Below the pieces are notes generated by a model. The model was not told where the DNA came from. It ran no database searches and worked only from the letters and a program-made list of their open reading frames with translations. A stretch of 64,000 nt of DNA, taken from Thermosporothrix hazakensis (GTDB lineage Bacteria > Chloroflexota > Ktedonobacteria > Ktedonobacterales > Ktedonobacteraceae). The DNA lies in contig NZ_QKUF01000002.1 of NCBI RefSeq assembly GCF_003253565.1, positions 62,001 through 126,000 on the forward strand, read 5' to 3'. Each line of letters opens with the position of its first letter. Position 1 is the first letter of the stretch. The translations under genes and the position numbers were made by a program. Below, one piece after another: positions 16,622 to 26,209 of this stretch.

Positions 16622-17965
16622 TTAAAAAGGCCTGGGAACACGCAGCAGCTTTTCCATCGAGCGACGGAACTGCTGTACTCCCTGCTTTGGCGTGAGCTGC
16701 TTCGCCATTGCAGCCGCAAACGCCGCTCCTGCCTGATTTTCCATGTCAGAGGCCGCGCCACTGAACCAGGCAGGCGGATCAAGCACCAGGTTGGCCGCTG
16801 CACCGGCATAGTGTGCCTGCGGTACCAGGTTTTTATACTCAGCGCTATTGGCCACACCGAGATAGGCGGGAATATGGCCGCCCTGCGCCCAGATCAGACT
16901 ATTTTTCAACATGGTACTGATAAAGAGGAGCGAGGCTGCCCGACGTTGCGGATCTGGAGCCATCTGATGAGGAAGGACAAACGCGTGAGAATCGGCCCAG
17001 GTGTGATAATTGCCAAATATATTCGGGAAAAGGGTCGCATCAAACGGAATCTTCTGATTCTGGAAGGTGGTCACTTCCCATTCCCCATTCCAGAGTAGGC
17101 CAGCCTTCTGATTACTAAAGTAGGCCACTGCCGCCGCTGCATCGATACTCGGGTAGGCACCCTCGGCCACGACTTCGGTGAGAAATTCTACCACCTGCTC
17201 AGCCTTTGCATTGTCAAGAATCAATTCTGTGCCATCGGGAGAAAATATCTGGCCGCCAAGCTGGCTATAGAGCGCGACAAAGAGCCTCCAGGGATTCACT
17301 CCTACTGCCTCCATCACCAGGCCATATTTTCCGGTCACTTTTTTCACGGCCCGGATTGCATCCATCATTTGCTCAGGCCCTTGCAACTGCTTCAAGCGCC
17401 CATTCCTATCAAGTAGCCCGGCCTTGCCGCAGATATCGGTGTTATAAAACATAACCAGGGGATGCGTGTCGAGCGGAATTGCATAGAGTTTCTGGTTGCG
17501 GTGCGCGTTCGCCCAGACGGGCGGCAGAAATGAATCATTGGTAATCCCATACTTTGCCAGTTCGGCGGGATCAAATGGATCAATCAGGCCTCCAGCGGCA
17601 AACGTTGCCAGACGCGACATATGAATAATACCAACGTCAGGAGCGCGTCCGCCCGCTGCCGCCATTGCCAGCTTGGTATAGTACGGGCCTCCCCATTGCA
17701 GGGTCACAGCTTCAAGCTGTACTTCCGGATGCTGCTGCTTGAATACATTCTGCATCTGGACCATACGCTCTCCATCTCCTCCACCAAACAGGTTCCAGAA
17801 CGTGATTGCAGCCGTACCTCCTCCCGAAAGGCCACACGAACTGAGCAGCGGCACCAGAAGACCACTCCCAAGCCCAAGCGCTGCGGTCTGACCCAAAAAG
17901 CGACGACGCGTGAACAGGCGACGTTCATCACGCTTCATGTGGACATACTGCTGTCCTGAATTCAT
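16622..17965 (-). CDS. Sugar ABC transporter substrate-binding lipoprotein
   Basis: A 447-residue extracytoplasmic solute-binding protein (family 1). The N-terminus carries a twin-arginine signal, RRRFLGQTAALGLGSGLLV, ending in a lipobox LSSC at about residue 45. It is therefore probably exported folded and lipid-anchored outside the membrane. Mature motifs include AAITFWNLFGGGDGERMVQM and GRAPDVGIIHMSRLATFAAGG. It is the first gene of the importer operon. ATG at 17965 has GGGAGGG upstream; ATG at 17938 is an alternative. The promoter and two LacI-type operators lie at 18148-18216. Confidence 0.92.
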   Translation of the reverse strand: MNSGQQYVHMKRDERRLFTRRRFLGQTAALGLGSGLLVPLLSSCGLSGGGTAAITFWNLFGGGDGERMVQMQNVFKQQHPEVQLEAVTLQWGGPYYTKLAMAAAGGRAPDVGIIHMSRLATFAAGGLIDPFDPAELAKYGITNDSFLPPVWANAHRNQKLYAIPLDTHPLVMFYNTDICGKAGLLDRNGRLKQLQGPEQMMDAIRAVKKVTGKYGLVMEAVGVNPWRLFVALYSQLGGQIFSPDGTELILDNAKAEQVVEFLTEVVAEGAYPSIDAAAAVAYFSNQKAGLLWNGEWEVTTFQNQKIPFDATLFPNIFGNYHTWADSHAFVLPHQMAPDPQRRAASLLFISTMLKNSLIWAQGGHIPAYLGVANSAEYKNLVPQAHYAGAAANLVLDPPAWFSGAASDMENQAGAAFAAAMAKQLTPKQGVQQFRRSMEKLLRVPRPF

Positions 17966-18147
17966 ACTGACCCTCCCTCATCTCGTAATAGATCCGCCCA
18001 TAGAATCGCTATTACTGATGAACTTGAAGCCTCCTCACAAAAAACGAGGAGAAGCCAGGAAAAGGAGCCGGGAAACATGCACGAAAAGCGAAGCAGAGGG
18101 GGCACCTTCGTGATCTCGCCTCCATGCAGCATCTCGACATCGAGCAC

Positions 18148-18216
18148 TTTTACAACGTTGTAAAAAGAATTCCAACGTTGTAAGCGATTGTAGCATAACT
18201 ATTTTCTCTTTGTCAA
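18148..18216 (-). promoter_or_regulatory. Importer promoter with two LacI-type operators
   Basis: Minus-strand promoter: -35 TTGACA (18216-18211), 18-bp spacer, -10 TACAAT (18192-18187). Immediately downstream lie a full 18-bp palindrome TTTTACAACGTTGTAAAA (18148-18165) and a second copy of its core, CAACGTTGTAA (18173-18183). A central CpG palindrome of this kind is typical for LacI-family operators. Positions at and after the start point predict repression of the importer by the adjacent LacI protein. Confidence 0.82.
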
Positions 18217-18280
18217 TTCACAAAAGCGCAAATTCTCCATGAAGCAGCCCGAGATAGTCGAAAGCTGCATCCATGCAAGA

Positions 18281-18310
18281 TTGACAAAGCTCTTCTCACG
18301 ATGTTATAGT
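18281..18310 (+). promoter_or_regulatory. Promoter of the LacI-family gene
   Basis: TTGACA (18281-18286), an 18-bp spacer and TATAGT (18305-18310), about 43 bases before the GTG start. No operator copy overlaps it, so autoregulation is not evident. Confidence 0.7.
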
Positions 18311-18352
18311 TTCCGTTGCAAACCTGGGAAGAAAAATAGAGGGATAAAAAGC

Positions 18353-19375
18353 GTGCCTACTACATTGAAAGACGTTGCTTTACGTGCAGGAGTCTCTATT
18401 AAAACCGTCTCAAACGTTATTCATGGCAACATTCATGTAAAAGAGGAAAAGCGGCAGCGAGTCTTACAGGCACTGAAAGAACTGAACTATCAGCCAAACC
18501 TTCCGGCACGTTATCTACGCAAAGGACGTGTAGGGATTCTCTCACTGGTCATTCCCGAGTTACGCAACCCCTACTTTGCAGAAATCGCTGAAGCGGTTAT
18601 TGACGCCGCCGCCGAGCAATCATATCGTGTCATGCTTGATTTTACCAGCGGCACCTATGAGCATGAGCGTCAGGCCATCGAAAAGCTGCATTCAAACCTG
18701 ATAGATGGTATTATTCTCAACTCGCTGATGTTGAAAGCCGAGGATCTGCATATCCAGGGCAACGAGAAACTCCCTATCGTTCTGCTCGGTGAACACTCGC
18801 TCGATATGGAATATGACCATGTCACCTTTGATAACGTGGCAGCAGCCTATGCAGCAACCACCCATCTGCTCCAACTCGGGCGACGGCAGATTGCTGTCAT
18901 CGGCTTCTCGCGACAGATGCAACGTGAGACAACTCTATTACGCTTTCGAGGCTACGCCCAGGCGCTTGCTGATGCTGGACTCTCCCTGCAAGAATCGCTA
19001 CTTGTGTATACGCCCACAGCCTACGATCGAGAGAGTGGGGCGCAGGCTGTACACACGCTGCTTGAGCGCCAACAGCCTTTTGACGCCCTCTTCTGTTTTA
19101 ACGATCTGATGGCCTTTGGTGCTATGCGAGCGCTCTATGAGCGGGGTCTTCATGTTCCAGAAGATATTGCGGTCGTTGGCTTCGATGATCTGGAAGAGGC
19201 TCGCTTCTCTGTTCCGTCGCTCACCACAGTAGCACCCGATAAACGCCAGATAGGAACCACCGCCGTGACGCGGCTGCTTCAGTGCATTAATGGCCCGGAG
19301 ACACACGTTCCCGGAACGGTCACGGTCCCCTTCCGCCTGACTATGCGCGAGAGTACCGGATTTACCCCTCAATGA
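18353..19375 (+). CDS. LacI-family transcriptional repressor
   Basis: A 340-residue LacI/GalR protein. The N-terminal helix-turn-helix is TLKDVALRAGVSIKTVSNVI, with the hinge NLPARYLRKGRVGILSLVIP. A periplasmic-binding-protein-like sugar domain follows, with FDNVAAAYAATTHLLQLGRR, FDALFCFNDLMAFGAMRALY and AVVGFDDLEEARFSVPSLTT. The GTG at 18353 is used, as the first residues then match the family; the open frame upstream overlaps the promoter. It is divergent from the sugar importer, which carries matching operators, so it most likely represses that operon until a sugar binds. Confidence 0.93.
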   Translation: MPTTLKDVALRAGVSIKTVSNVIHGNIHVKEEKRQRVLQALKELNYQPNLPARYLRKGRVGILSLVIPELRNPYFAEIAEAVIDAAAEQSYRVMLDFTSGTYEHERQAIEKLHSNLIDGIILNSLMLKAEDLHIQGNEKLPIVLLGEHSLDMEYDHVTFDNVAAAYAATTHLLQLGRRQIAVIGFSRQMQRETTLLRFRGYAQALADAGLSLQESLLVYTPTAYDRESGAQAVHTLLERQQPFDALFCFNDLMAFGAMRALYERGLHVPEDIAVVGFDDLEEARFSVPSLTTVAPDKRQIGTTAVTRLLQCINGPETHVPGTVTVPFRLTMRESTGFTPQ

Positions 19376-19407
19376 ACTGCTGCAATACTCGTACGCGTGC
19401 AACGCAA

Positions 19408-19890
19408 CTACGCCTGCACGCCGAGTATCTCTCTCAGTTGTGCTAAAACGGTGGCCTCTTGCTCATCGATCCGCTTTGCACCAATGCCCAGAAAGCCACC
19501 GCCCTTTGAGACACCTGCAATCCGTTCCGCGCTCTGATACAGCCACTGCTTGTATGCCTCGACCTCTTCAGGTGTGGTCTTGCTTTCGAGAAGCGTTAAC
19601 GCAGCCCGACACCGCTCAAATGTAAGCAGGATAAGCTGTTCCTTCTCACTGATCGTCTCTTTACGGGTCTCTTTCACCTGCACCTCACCCCCTGTGAAGA
19701 GCTCCTGAATAAGCGGGACAGCAGCAAACTTCTGTGTGGTTTCCCGCACTTTGGAATACAACGAGAGCGCCTCTCTGGTCTTCCCGATGGCCCCACTTTT
19801 CGAGACAGCAACCAGTGTCGCACCGATCATATACGGCAAAGACGCCAGTATATTCCATTCTTCCGTGGTATAGTCTGCCTTTGTTGACAT
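19408..19890 (-). CDS. Conserved hypothetical protein
   Basis: A 160-residue helical cytoplasmic protein that I do not recognise. It has an Ala/Gly-rich segment near the start (SLPYMIGATLVAVSKSGAIG) and a later Gly run SKGGGFLGIGAKRIDEQEA at about 128-146. Charged helices lie between. The GAIGKTREA and GGGFLGIGAKR loops could be ligand-binding, but no known motif is present. The ATG at 19890 has GGGAAAGG upstream. It converges with the LacI gene and stands alone. Confidence 0.7.
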   Translation of the reverse strand: MSTKADYTTEEWNILASLPYMIGATLVAVSKSGAIGKTREALSLYSKVRETTQKFAAVPLIQELFTGGEVQVKETRKETISEKEQLILLTFERCRAALTLLESKTTPEEVEAYKQWLYQSAERIAGVSKGGGFLGIGAKRIDEQEATVLAQLREILGVQA

Positions 19891-20104
19891 AGAGCCTTTC
19901 CCTTTCGCTCGTTTCCCTTCCTCTTACAGGGTAGAAAGAAGTGCTATTTCTTGCATAGCCTCTTCCAATCACTCAAAAATGTACGAGGATCTTTTTCTAT
20001 TTTACACACTAGACTCATCTTTATCAATGCTTTTCCTCTCATACCAGTATTTCCTTTATCACTCTATGGAACCAGCGATTACATGTCCTTCTTCTCTCCC
20101 CTTC

Positions 20105-20639
20105 TTACACCAGCCCAGGCTGTTGAGCAAGGAGAATCAAATGAGCTCTATCGCGGGCACCAAGTTTGGAAAACTGGCGCAATTGTTCCTGCACCTCCTG
20201 CAACCGAACGACCAGAAAATAACGCGATCGCTGCACTCCACCACCCCAGATCAAGAGCAATGCAAGCAGTAGTGTTTCACTCATATTCGCCAGATCCGAC
20301 CACTGGAATGCAGCCTGCATATGAGAGCCACCATTCCCGAGCAGCAGCGCTACCATCCCGATCAGCGCAAATGGTGCAGCCCAACAAGCCGGAAAGCGAT
20401 AGAACAGGAGACTGCACAGGGCATAGAAGCCATAATCACCCCGGCTCCACCACCTTGAGCACAATACGACAGAGCAGGCAGGCACCATACATCAAGAAGA
20501 CCGCGGGAAAGCGCGTCATAGACCGCGAGATGACCAGCAGACCAATACGAGCAAAAAGAAAAACTCCACGCGCACCAGCGCCCACCACGTAGTGCAGTCT
20601 CACATCGCTTTGCGCAACAATACCCTGCTTACACGCCAT
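20105..20639 (-). pseudogene. Frameshifted integral membrane protein
   Basis: Two minus-strand frames join into one hydrophobic protein of about 175 residues. The first runs from 20639 through GVFLFARIGLLVISRSM and FLMYGACLLCRIVLKVVEPG. The second continues with DYGFYALCSLLFYRFPACW and PFALIGMVALLLGNGG to a Gln/Arg-rich tail. The join lies in a GGGG run near 20453, so a one-base change restores the frame. Four or so membrane helices; no family recognised. The upstream ATG is unproven. Confidence 0.5.
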
Positions 20640-20792
20640 TGTTCTGGCACCACTCAGTCAGGGAACACGGAGTGCCAACGAGAAAGCCTGCTGGTGAGGT
20701 TCCACACCTCTAAAACTACAGAGGTTGCACCCGCTCTGGGCCACAAGGAGTGAGCAAGGGAAACAAGGGTATGCTCCCCTGCTCATCTCAGC

Positions 20793-22552
20793 CTATTCCT
20801 CGACAAGCTTGTTTTGCCACAAAGCCTGCATCTCATCAGAGCATTTCAGCAAAGAGTCGAGTGTTCCCTGCGCCGCAAGCTTGCCGTCCTTCAACACAAT
20901 GATGTGATCGGCCTGCCGCAACACTGCCCGCCGATGTGAGACGACAAGATAGGTCTGCTCCCGGCTGGCAAAGAGCCGCTGCCAGAGCTTGCTTTCCGTC
21001 TCCACATCCAGCGCACTGGAAAGATCGTCCAGCACGAGCAATTCCGCCGGGCGAGCAAACATCCGGGCAGTAGCGGTACGTTGCGCCTGCCCGCCCGAAA
21101 GCTTCATACCGCGAGTACCTATCTCCGTCCGGACACCTTCAGGAAAGCCCATCACATCTTGATCCAGAACAGCCTGATAGAGCGCACGCTGAATACTGGC
21201 CTGATCCTCGGGCCGACCGAGCAGAATATTCGCCTGCAACGTATCGCTGAAGAGGTGGGCAATCTGCGGCGTATAGGCGGATCGCGGCGGCACAAAAAAG
21301 GTCGCAGCATCGGTGACAGGTGTTTCATTCCACCAGATCTCACCCCGTTCCTTCGGCAACAGGCCTAACAGCGTGCGTACCAGCGTTGTCTTACCCGAGC
21401 CGACGCGTCCTACCACTGCCGTCAGCGTTCCTCGTCGAAGTTCGAGAGAAACGCCCTCAATCCCACCACCTGGATAATGGTATGTCAGGTCGGTAGCCCT
21501 GAGACGCTCTAATGGCTCTGGTAGCGCTTCTAGAGCCTCTTCACCTGAAGAGACACTTTGCAGCTCCAGGGAATGCCGTTCAACCAGTTGGTACGCCTTC
21601 TCTTTTCCTTGCATCAGCGAGAGCAGCCGCCCGAAGGAAACCCGGGCCCTGGCATAGCTCCCCAGAATCGCCCCCACACCGGCAATAGTCCCCGACAGCG
21701 ATTCGATATAGTAGATAAACAGGGCAATATCACCAATGCTCAGACGTGCCGAATGCGCCTGAAGAGCCGCAAGAAACAAGATAAGGCCAGTTCCAAGCCC
21801 CACCGTATTACCGGACAAAGCATTGAGCATCTCTGTTTGCAGGCGCTCACGCAACATCTGCGCTAACCGATGCTGGCTTAATTGGCGGAAGTACGCCATA
21901 ACTCGATGCTCGGCCCCGGCAACCTGGATCGCCTGCGCTGCACCCAAAATCTCCCCGATCATGCCTGTCACCTGCCCGGTCGCGTCTCTGCTCGCCTCGC
22001 GGTACTTCTCTACCCGCTTCATCCACATCTGCGTGATCACAACCACAAGCGTCAGGGGCACAAGTGACAACAGTGTCAGCAAAGGATCAATACGCAAGAG
22101 AATGACGATAGAGACAATCGCAAAAAGCCAATCGCCAAGCAAGCTGATACCCGGCGTGTCGGCGATGATCTCTGTATCATCACGTAACGTATTGAGTGCC
22201 TCACCCGAGGAGACCGTGAGCGCTCTGGCTCCGGGCAGCCGGAACATATGCGCGATCACGTTGCGGCACAGCAACCCGCGCACTGGATAATGCACCTTCA
22301 AGGTGTTGTCAAAGCCGACAAACTGCACAATCATCTGTACCAGAATAAGCGCGAAGAGAGCCAGCAGCAACAGCAGCAGAGCGGAATCAACGTGAGGCCT
22401 CTGTGAGACCGTATCGAAAAGGCGCTGAAGCAAGAGGCCAAATGCCACCGTTGCCCCCGACTGAGCAAGGAGCCAATCAGTGCCCGCATCTCGTAGAAAA
22501 AGCGATAGCGAATCAGTGCCCCGCGTAGTCTATATACTTTATAACCCTTCAT
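20793..22552 (-). pseudogene. ABC exporter half-transporter (degenerate-site partner), frameshifted near N-terminus
   Basis: A membrane domain plus ATPase, co-translated with the gene upstream (ATGA overlap at 22549-22552). The first codons [18 protein letters not shown] are in one frame; the rest, [20 protein letters not shown] onward, is in another. One extra T in the TTTTT run at about 22500 would join them. ATPase motifs: Walker [17 protein letters not shown], signature LSGGQAQ, Walker [13 protein letters not shown]. The residue after Walker B is Asp instead of catalytic Glu, so the site using this Walker B is degenerate, as is usual in one half of heterodimeric exporters. If the shift is real, the reinitiated product would lack about 35 residues. 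Confidence 0.88.
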
Positions 22553-24306
22553 GCAACTATTGCTCCATCAGCAGTCCGTAACAGGTGCGAGAAACGAGAA
22601 TTCGGGTCGTTTGCCAGATCCTCACGTCGTCCCGCCTCCACAACTGTTCCATGCTCAAGCACGAGAATATCGTCAACGTGCTGAAGTGTCTCTAACCGAT
22701 GCGCGATGATGATGCCGCTCCGCCCGGTAAAGAGTCTCTCCATGCCTCGCTCTAACAGCTTCTCCGTGAGCGGGTCCAGTCGGGATGAGGCCTCATCAAG
22801 CACAACAAGATCAGGGTTGGTAAGAAAGACGCGGGCAAACGCCAGCAGTTGCGCTTCGCCAGCCGAAAGGCCCTCTCCTCCTGCACCAAGCATGGTATCC
22901 AGCCCCTGCGGGAGCGCCTGATACCACGGCAACAGGCCGATCTCTTCCAGCACCTGCAAAACACGCTCATCCGAAACCTCGCGATCGAAGAAGGTCAGAT
23001 TATCGCGCACCGTCGCCCTAAAAAGATCGACATCCTGCGTTATCAGCCCGATACGCCGCCGCAGGTCCTGTAACTTCATCTCGGTATGCGCAACCCCGTT
23101 TAGCCGAATGACACCAGAATGAGGGTCATACATACGAAACAGCAGGCGTGTCATGGTTGTTTTGCCCCCTCCACTCTGCCCGACAATCCCCAGAAGCCGA
23201 CCCGCAGGCAGGTGAAACGAGATATGCTGAAGCACCGGTTCAGCATCGTCATAGCCAAAAGAGACATCCTCAAACGTCACCGCAAGCGGCCCCGCTGCTG
23301 GCTGCGTCCCTTTGCCATCTTTCATCGAAGAGCGCGTGCCCAGCAGCGCCTCAATCCGCCGAATACAGGATGTAGACTGATTGAGATCCTGTAACTGCCA
23401 CTGAATCTTGTCCAACGGCTGCATCAGCAGGGAGCTATACACGAAGATCAGGTAGACCGTACCCGCAGAGGCTAACCCGATACTCCAGAGGTATGCACCC
23501 AGAACCAGCCCGAGGACGCGTCCCAGAGCAAAGAGCGCCTGAGAGATAATCCAGGGGGTCGCTCCCGACCAACCCGCATGACAGGTTGTGGTATACCAGC
23601 GCGAGAAGCGCTGAAAGAAGTGCCGCCAGATATAGCCCATTCCGCCGTTCGCGCGCACATCCTCCGTTGCCGAGAGATATTCACCCAGGAAACCAAAGAA
23701 GCTCGAACTGGCTTCGCGCGCCACAACCCAACGCTCTACCGAAGGGCGGCGCATCCAGGTGAGCACCCCTACAACAATCAGACAGTAAAGCCCCATGCAG
23801 ACGCCCAAGCGCCAGTCAATCCAGCTCAGCACAACCAGCATCCCCACCAGGAGAACAAGGTGAAAAAGCATATGCACGATAAGCTCTGAGAAGAAGTTCG
23901 AGAGGTCATTGACGTCCCCGTCAATACGCTCGATCAACTCACCATGAGTATGGCTCTTGTGGAAGGCTCGATCAAGGCTCAACACATGGGTGAGGAGGTC
24001 AGCACGCAAGTCATTGGTCGCTTTCCAGGCCACTTGCTCGCACAGATATGCGGAGGCAACCGAGGCCCCCTGATTCAGAAATGAGACGAGCAAATACAAA
24101 AGCGCCAACCAGAGCAGCGATTGCGACAGTCCCTGCTCGCGTGTTGTATCGATAAAGATCCCGAGCACTTTCGGGTTAGCCAATTGTAAACCAATGCTGA
24201 CAAGCAGTAGTACCGACATAAGTATTACGCTTCCCAGTTGCGGCCTGAGATAGCGCGCCAGCAAGGCAAAGTAGCGGGTAAACGGTTGCTTGCTCACTCT
24301 CACCAT
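22549..24306 (-). CDS. ABC exporter half-transporter (catalytic-site partner)
   Basis: A 585-residue half-transporter. Six membrane helices fill about residues 15-310, followed by an ATPase domain. Walker A is GQSGGGKTTMTRLLF, the signature is the deviant LSAGEAQ, and Walker B LVVLDEASSRLD keeps the catalytic Glu. IIIAHRLETL provides the switch His. Together with the downstream half it forms a heterodimeric exporter with one full and one degenerate site. The start is uncertain: ATG at 24306 has GGAAAGG too close, and the GTG codons just after or a start further upstream are possible. Substrate unknown; lipid, peptide or drug export are all common in this class. Confidence 0.9.
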   Translation of the reverse strand: MVRVSKQPFTRYFALLARYLRPQLGSVILMSVLLLVSIGLQLANPKVLGIFIDTTREQGLSQSLLWLALLYLLVSFLNQGASVASAYLCEQVAWKATNDLRADLLTHVLSLDRAFHKSHTHGELIERIDGDVNDLSNFFSELIVHMLFHLVLLVGMLVVLSWIDWRLGVCMGLYCLIVVGVLTWMRRPSVERWVVAREASSSFFGFLGEYLSATEDVRANGGMGYIWRHFFQRFSRWYTTTCHAGWSGATPWIISQALFALGRVLGLVLGAYLWSIGLASAGTVYLIFVYSSLLMQPLDKIQWQLQDLNQSTSCIRRIEALLGTRSSMKDGKGTQPAAGPLAVTFEDVSFGYDDAEPVLQHISFHLPAGRLLGIVGQSGGGKTTMTRLLFRMYDPHSGVIRLNGVAHTEMKLQDLRRRIGLITQDVDLFRATVRDNLTFFDREVSDERVLQVLEEIGLLPWYQALPQGLDTMLGAGGEGLSAGEAQLLAFARVFLTNPDLVVLDEASSRLDPLTEKLLERGMERLFTGRSGIIIAHRLETLQHVDDILVLEHGTVVEAGRREDLANDPNSRFSHLLRTADGAIVA

Positions 24307-25109
24307 CCTTTCCGGTACCAGATCCGGAAGGGAGAGAAGCAAAGAGGCTCACAAGGCATCTTTCTTTCTCCTTGTCTGTGTAGCTGTTTTCCAAAACCCA
24401 GGCGACAAACCAAACGCATAAACCACACCATACCGGGGGGCATGCATAGGCAACAGAGACAAAGAGAAAGTTGTTGCTGAGTCTGCGAAGAGAGAAAAAG
24501 TGGAGAGGAAAGAGCGCCTCACACTCATGTCTCACCAACACTATACATGCACTCGAAGCAAGAAATGGTTTTCTCCTGCTGGCGCCATTCCAAACAAAAG
24601 GGAAACAGCCAGCGCTTGAGAGAAAAATGATGCTTGCTTCTCACCAGAATGGTGGTCAGAGCATGTATTAGTACTGGTCAGGCATACGTGCTTTTCGACT
24701 CCTTGAAGATTTATCTATCGAGACAAGCATAAAGCATGTTTGCTCTTTTGTCAAGTGTTTCTCATGTGCAGCACCTTGAAAGCAGAGTCACACGGACACC
24801 TCACAGGCAGCGAACAGTGTAGCCACAGGGCAATAGAAGCCGCATTTCGAGAAAGCGAGAGGGCCAGCCTTATGTGCTTGCGCCCATAAAATAGTTACCC
24901 CTCTCTATACATAAAATTACCTCAATATGATGTATTGCTAGAAAAGGATAAAATCCTGAGAGAGGGAAAGCTTTTCAAGCAGGCCTGCTTGTCATGTGCC
25001 ATCGGGGTAAAACATGGGCAAATGAGGAGAAGAAGGACGCACCCGCTTTTATCGTCATTCAGAATGCATGTCACGATGCAAGCGGGTGACGTCCAGGCGA
25101 AAGTAGAGG
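24307..25109. other. Long intergenic region
   Basis: About 800 bases with no supportable gene on either strand. It contains A/G-rich blocks near 24485-24520 and an AT-rich part after 24700. The promoter of the ABC exporter must be near the left end. No repeats or clear palindromes were found. Confidence 0.5.
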
Positions 25110-25979
25110 TCACATGCTTTCGTTCGCGAATTCGGCTTGCAGAGGCGCTATCACTTCCCTGACAAGTAGTTGGATACAGTCGCGCTGAAGAGGTGGGCGC
25201 AGCTCAAGAACCAGATGCGTCGCTCCAATGGCAATGTACTCACGCAGCTCATCGCGCGTCTCAGCCGGGTTCTCCTGATTCAGCACCAGTTGCACCGAGC
25301 GTTCCACTGTACGCGGATCACGCCCGATCGCTATACAGTGCTCATCAAGTACCTGGCTCCGATGGCGGTAGAGCTCTACAGAATCCCCGGGAGAGTTCCA
25401 GATGTCCGCCTGCTCAGCCACAACACGCAACATCAGTTTCTCTCCACGGCCACCAAGCAATAGCGGCGGCGCAGGCTGCTGAAGCGGCTTCGGCTCACAA
25501 CGCGCCTGGTGCAACTGGTAATATTTCCCCTCGAAATCCACAACCGGCTCTTTCCAGAGACGCCGTATCATCACACAGGCTTCTTGCAGACGACGAATCC
25601 GTTCACCGGGAGGATAGAGCGGGATACCATACGCATGATGCTCTCGTTCATACCAGCCCGCTCCTAACCCCACATCAAGCCGCCCACCAGAAATAATATC
25701 AACAGTAGCCGCCATATTCGCCAATACCGCGGGGTGGCGGTATGTGTTCCCCGTTACCAGTAACCCCAGACGCAAGCGCCTTGTTTGCGCTGCCAGGGCT
25801 GCAAGGAGCGTCCAGCCCTCAAGACAGGGTCCCTCGGGATGAGCACCAAGCGGCATAAAATGATCAAAAATCCATGCATGCTCTATCGCAGGCGCTGCAT
25901 CCGCCTGCTGCCAGAGTGCCAGAATCTCAGGATAGGAAAGATGTTGTTGAGCCGTCTTTATACCAAAACGAAGCGACAT
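25110..25979 (-). CDS. LLM-class (luciferase-like) F420/FMN-dependent oxidoreductase
   Basis: A 289-residue bacterial-luciferase-like TIM barrel. Family features: LRFGIKTAQQHLSYPEI, AWIFDHFMPLG, a conserved RLRLGLLVTGNTYRHPAVLA segment, TVDIISGGRLDVGLGAGWYE, and PPLLLGGRGEKLMLRVVAEQ. This pattern is typical of the F420-dependent subgroup. The ATG at 25979 is preferred; two in-frame ATGs further up would add sequence without similarity. Monocistronic. One of several predicted F420/FMN enzymes in the window; substrate unknown. Confidence 0.9.
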   Translation of the reverse strand: MSLRFGIKTAQQHLSYPEILALWQQADAAPAIEHAWIFDHFMPLGAHPEGPCLEGWTLLAALAAQTRRLRLGLLVTGNTYRHPAVLANMAATVDIISGGRLDVGLGAGWYEREHHAYGIPLYPPGERIRRLQEACVMIRRLWKEPVVDFEGKYYQLHQARCEPKPLQQPAPPLLLGGRGEKLMLRVVAEQADIWNSPGDSVELYRHRSQVLDEHCIAIGRDPRTVERSVQLVLNQENPAETRDELREYIAIGATHLVLELRPPLQRDCIQLLVREVIAPLQAEFANESM

Positions 25980-26167
25980 ATATACTTCCATTCTCCTCTT
26001 CATCGTACTATCCCTACAATATCAGGAGACACATAGAGTCAACAACGCCCGCATGGCCAGATCTCCACCCTGTTCTTTTGGCCAGCACGAGGCAAGCAGC
26101 GTTTCTCTTTGTGTAAAGCCGTCCAACGACCATACGCATTGCTCAGTGATTACTGACAGACAAAACG

Positions 26168-26206
26168 ACAAGGCCAGGAGCCATATGCGTGGCAACCCGG
26201 CCTTGT
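26168..26206 (-). terminator. Terminator after aldo/keto reductase
   Basis: On the minus strand ACAAGGCC (26206-26199) and GGCCTTGT (26175-26168) form the stem, followed by CGTTTTGT. It directly follows the stop at 26210. Confidence 0.7.
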
Positions 26207-26209
26207 CCC

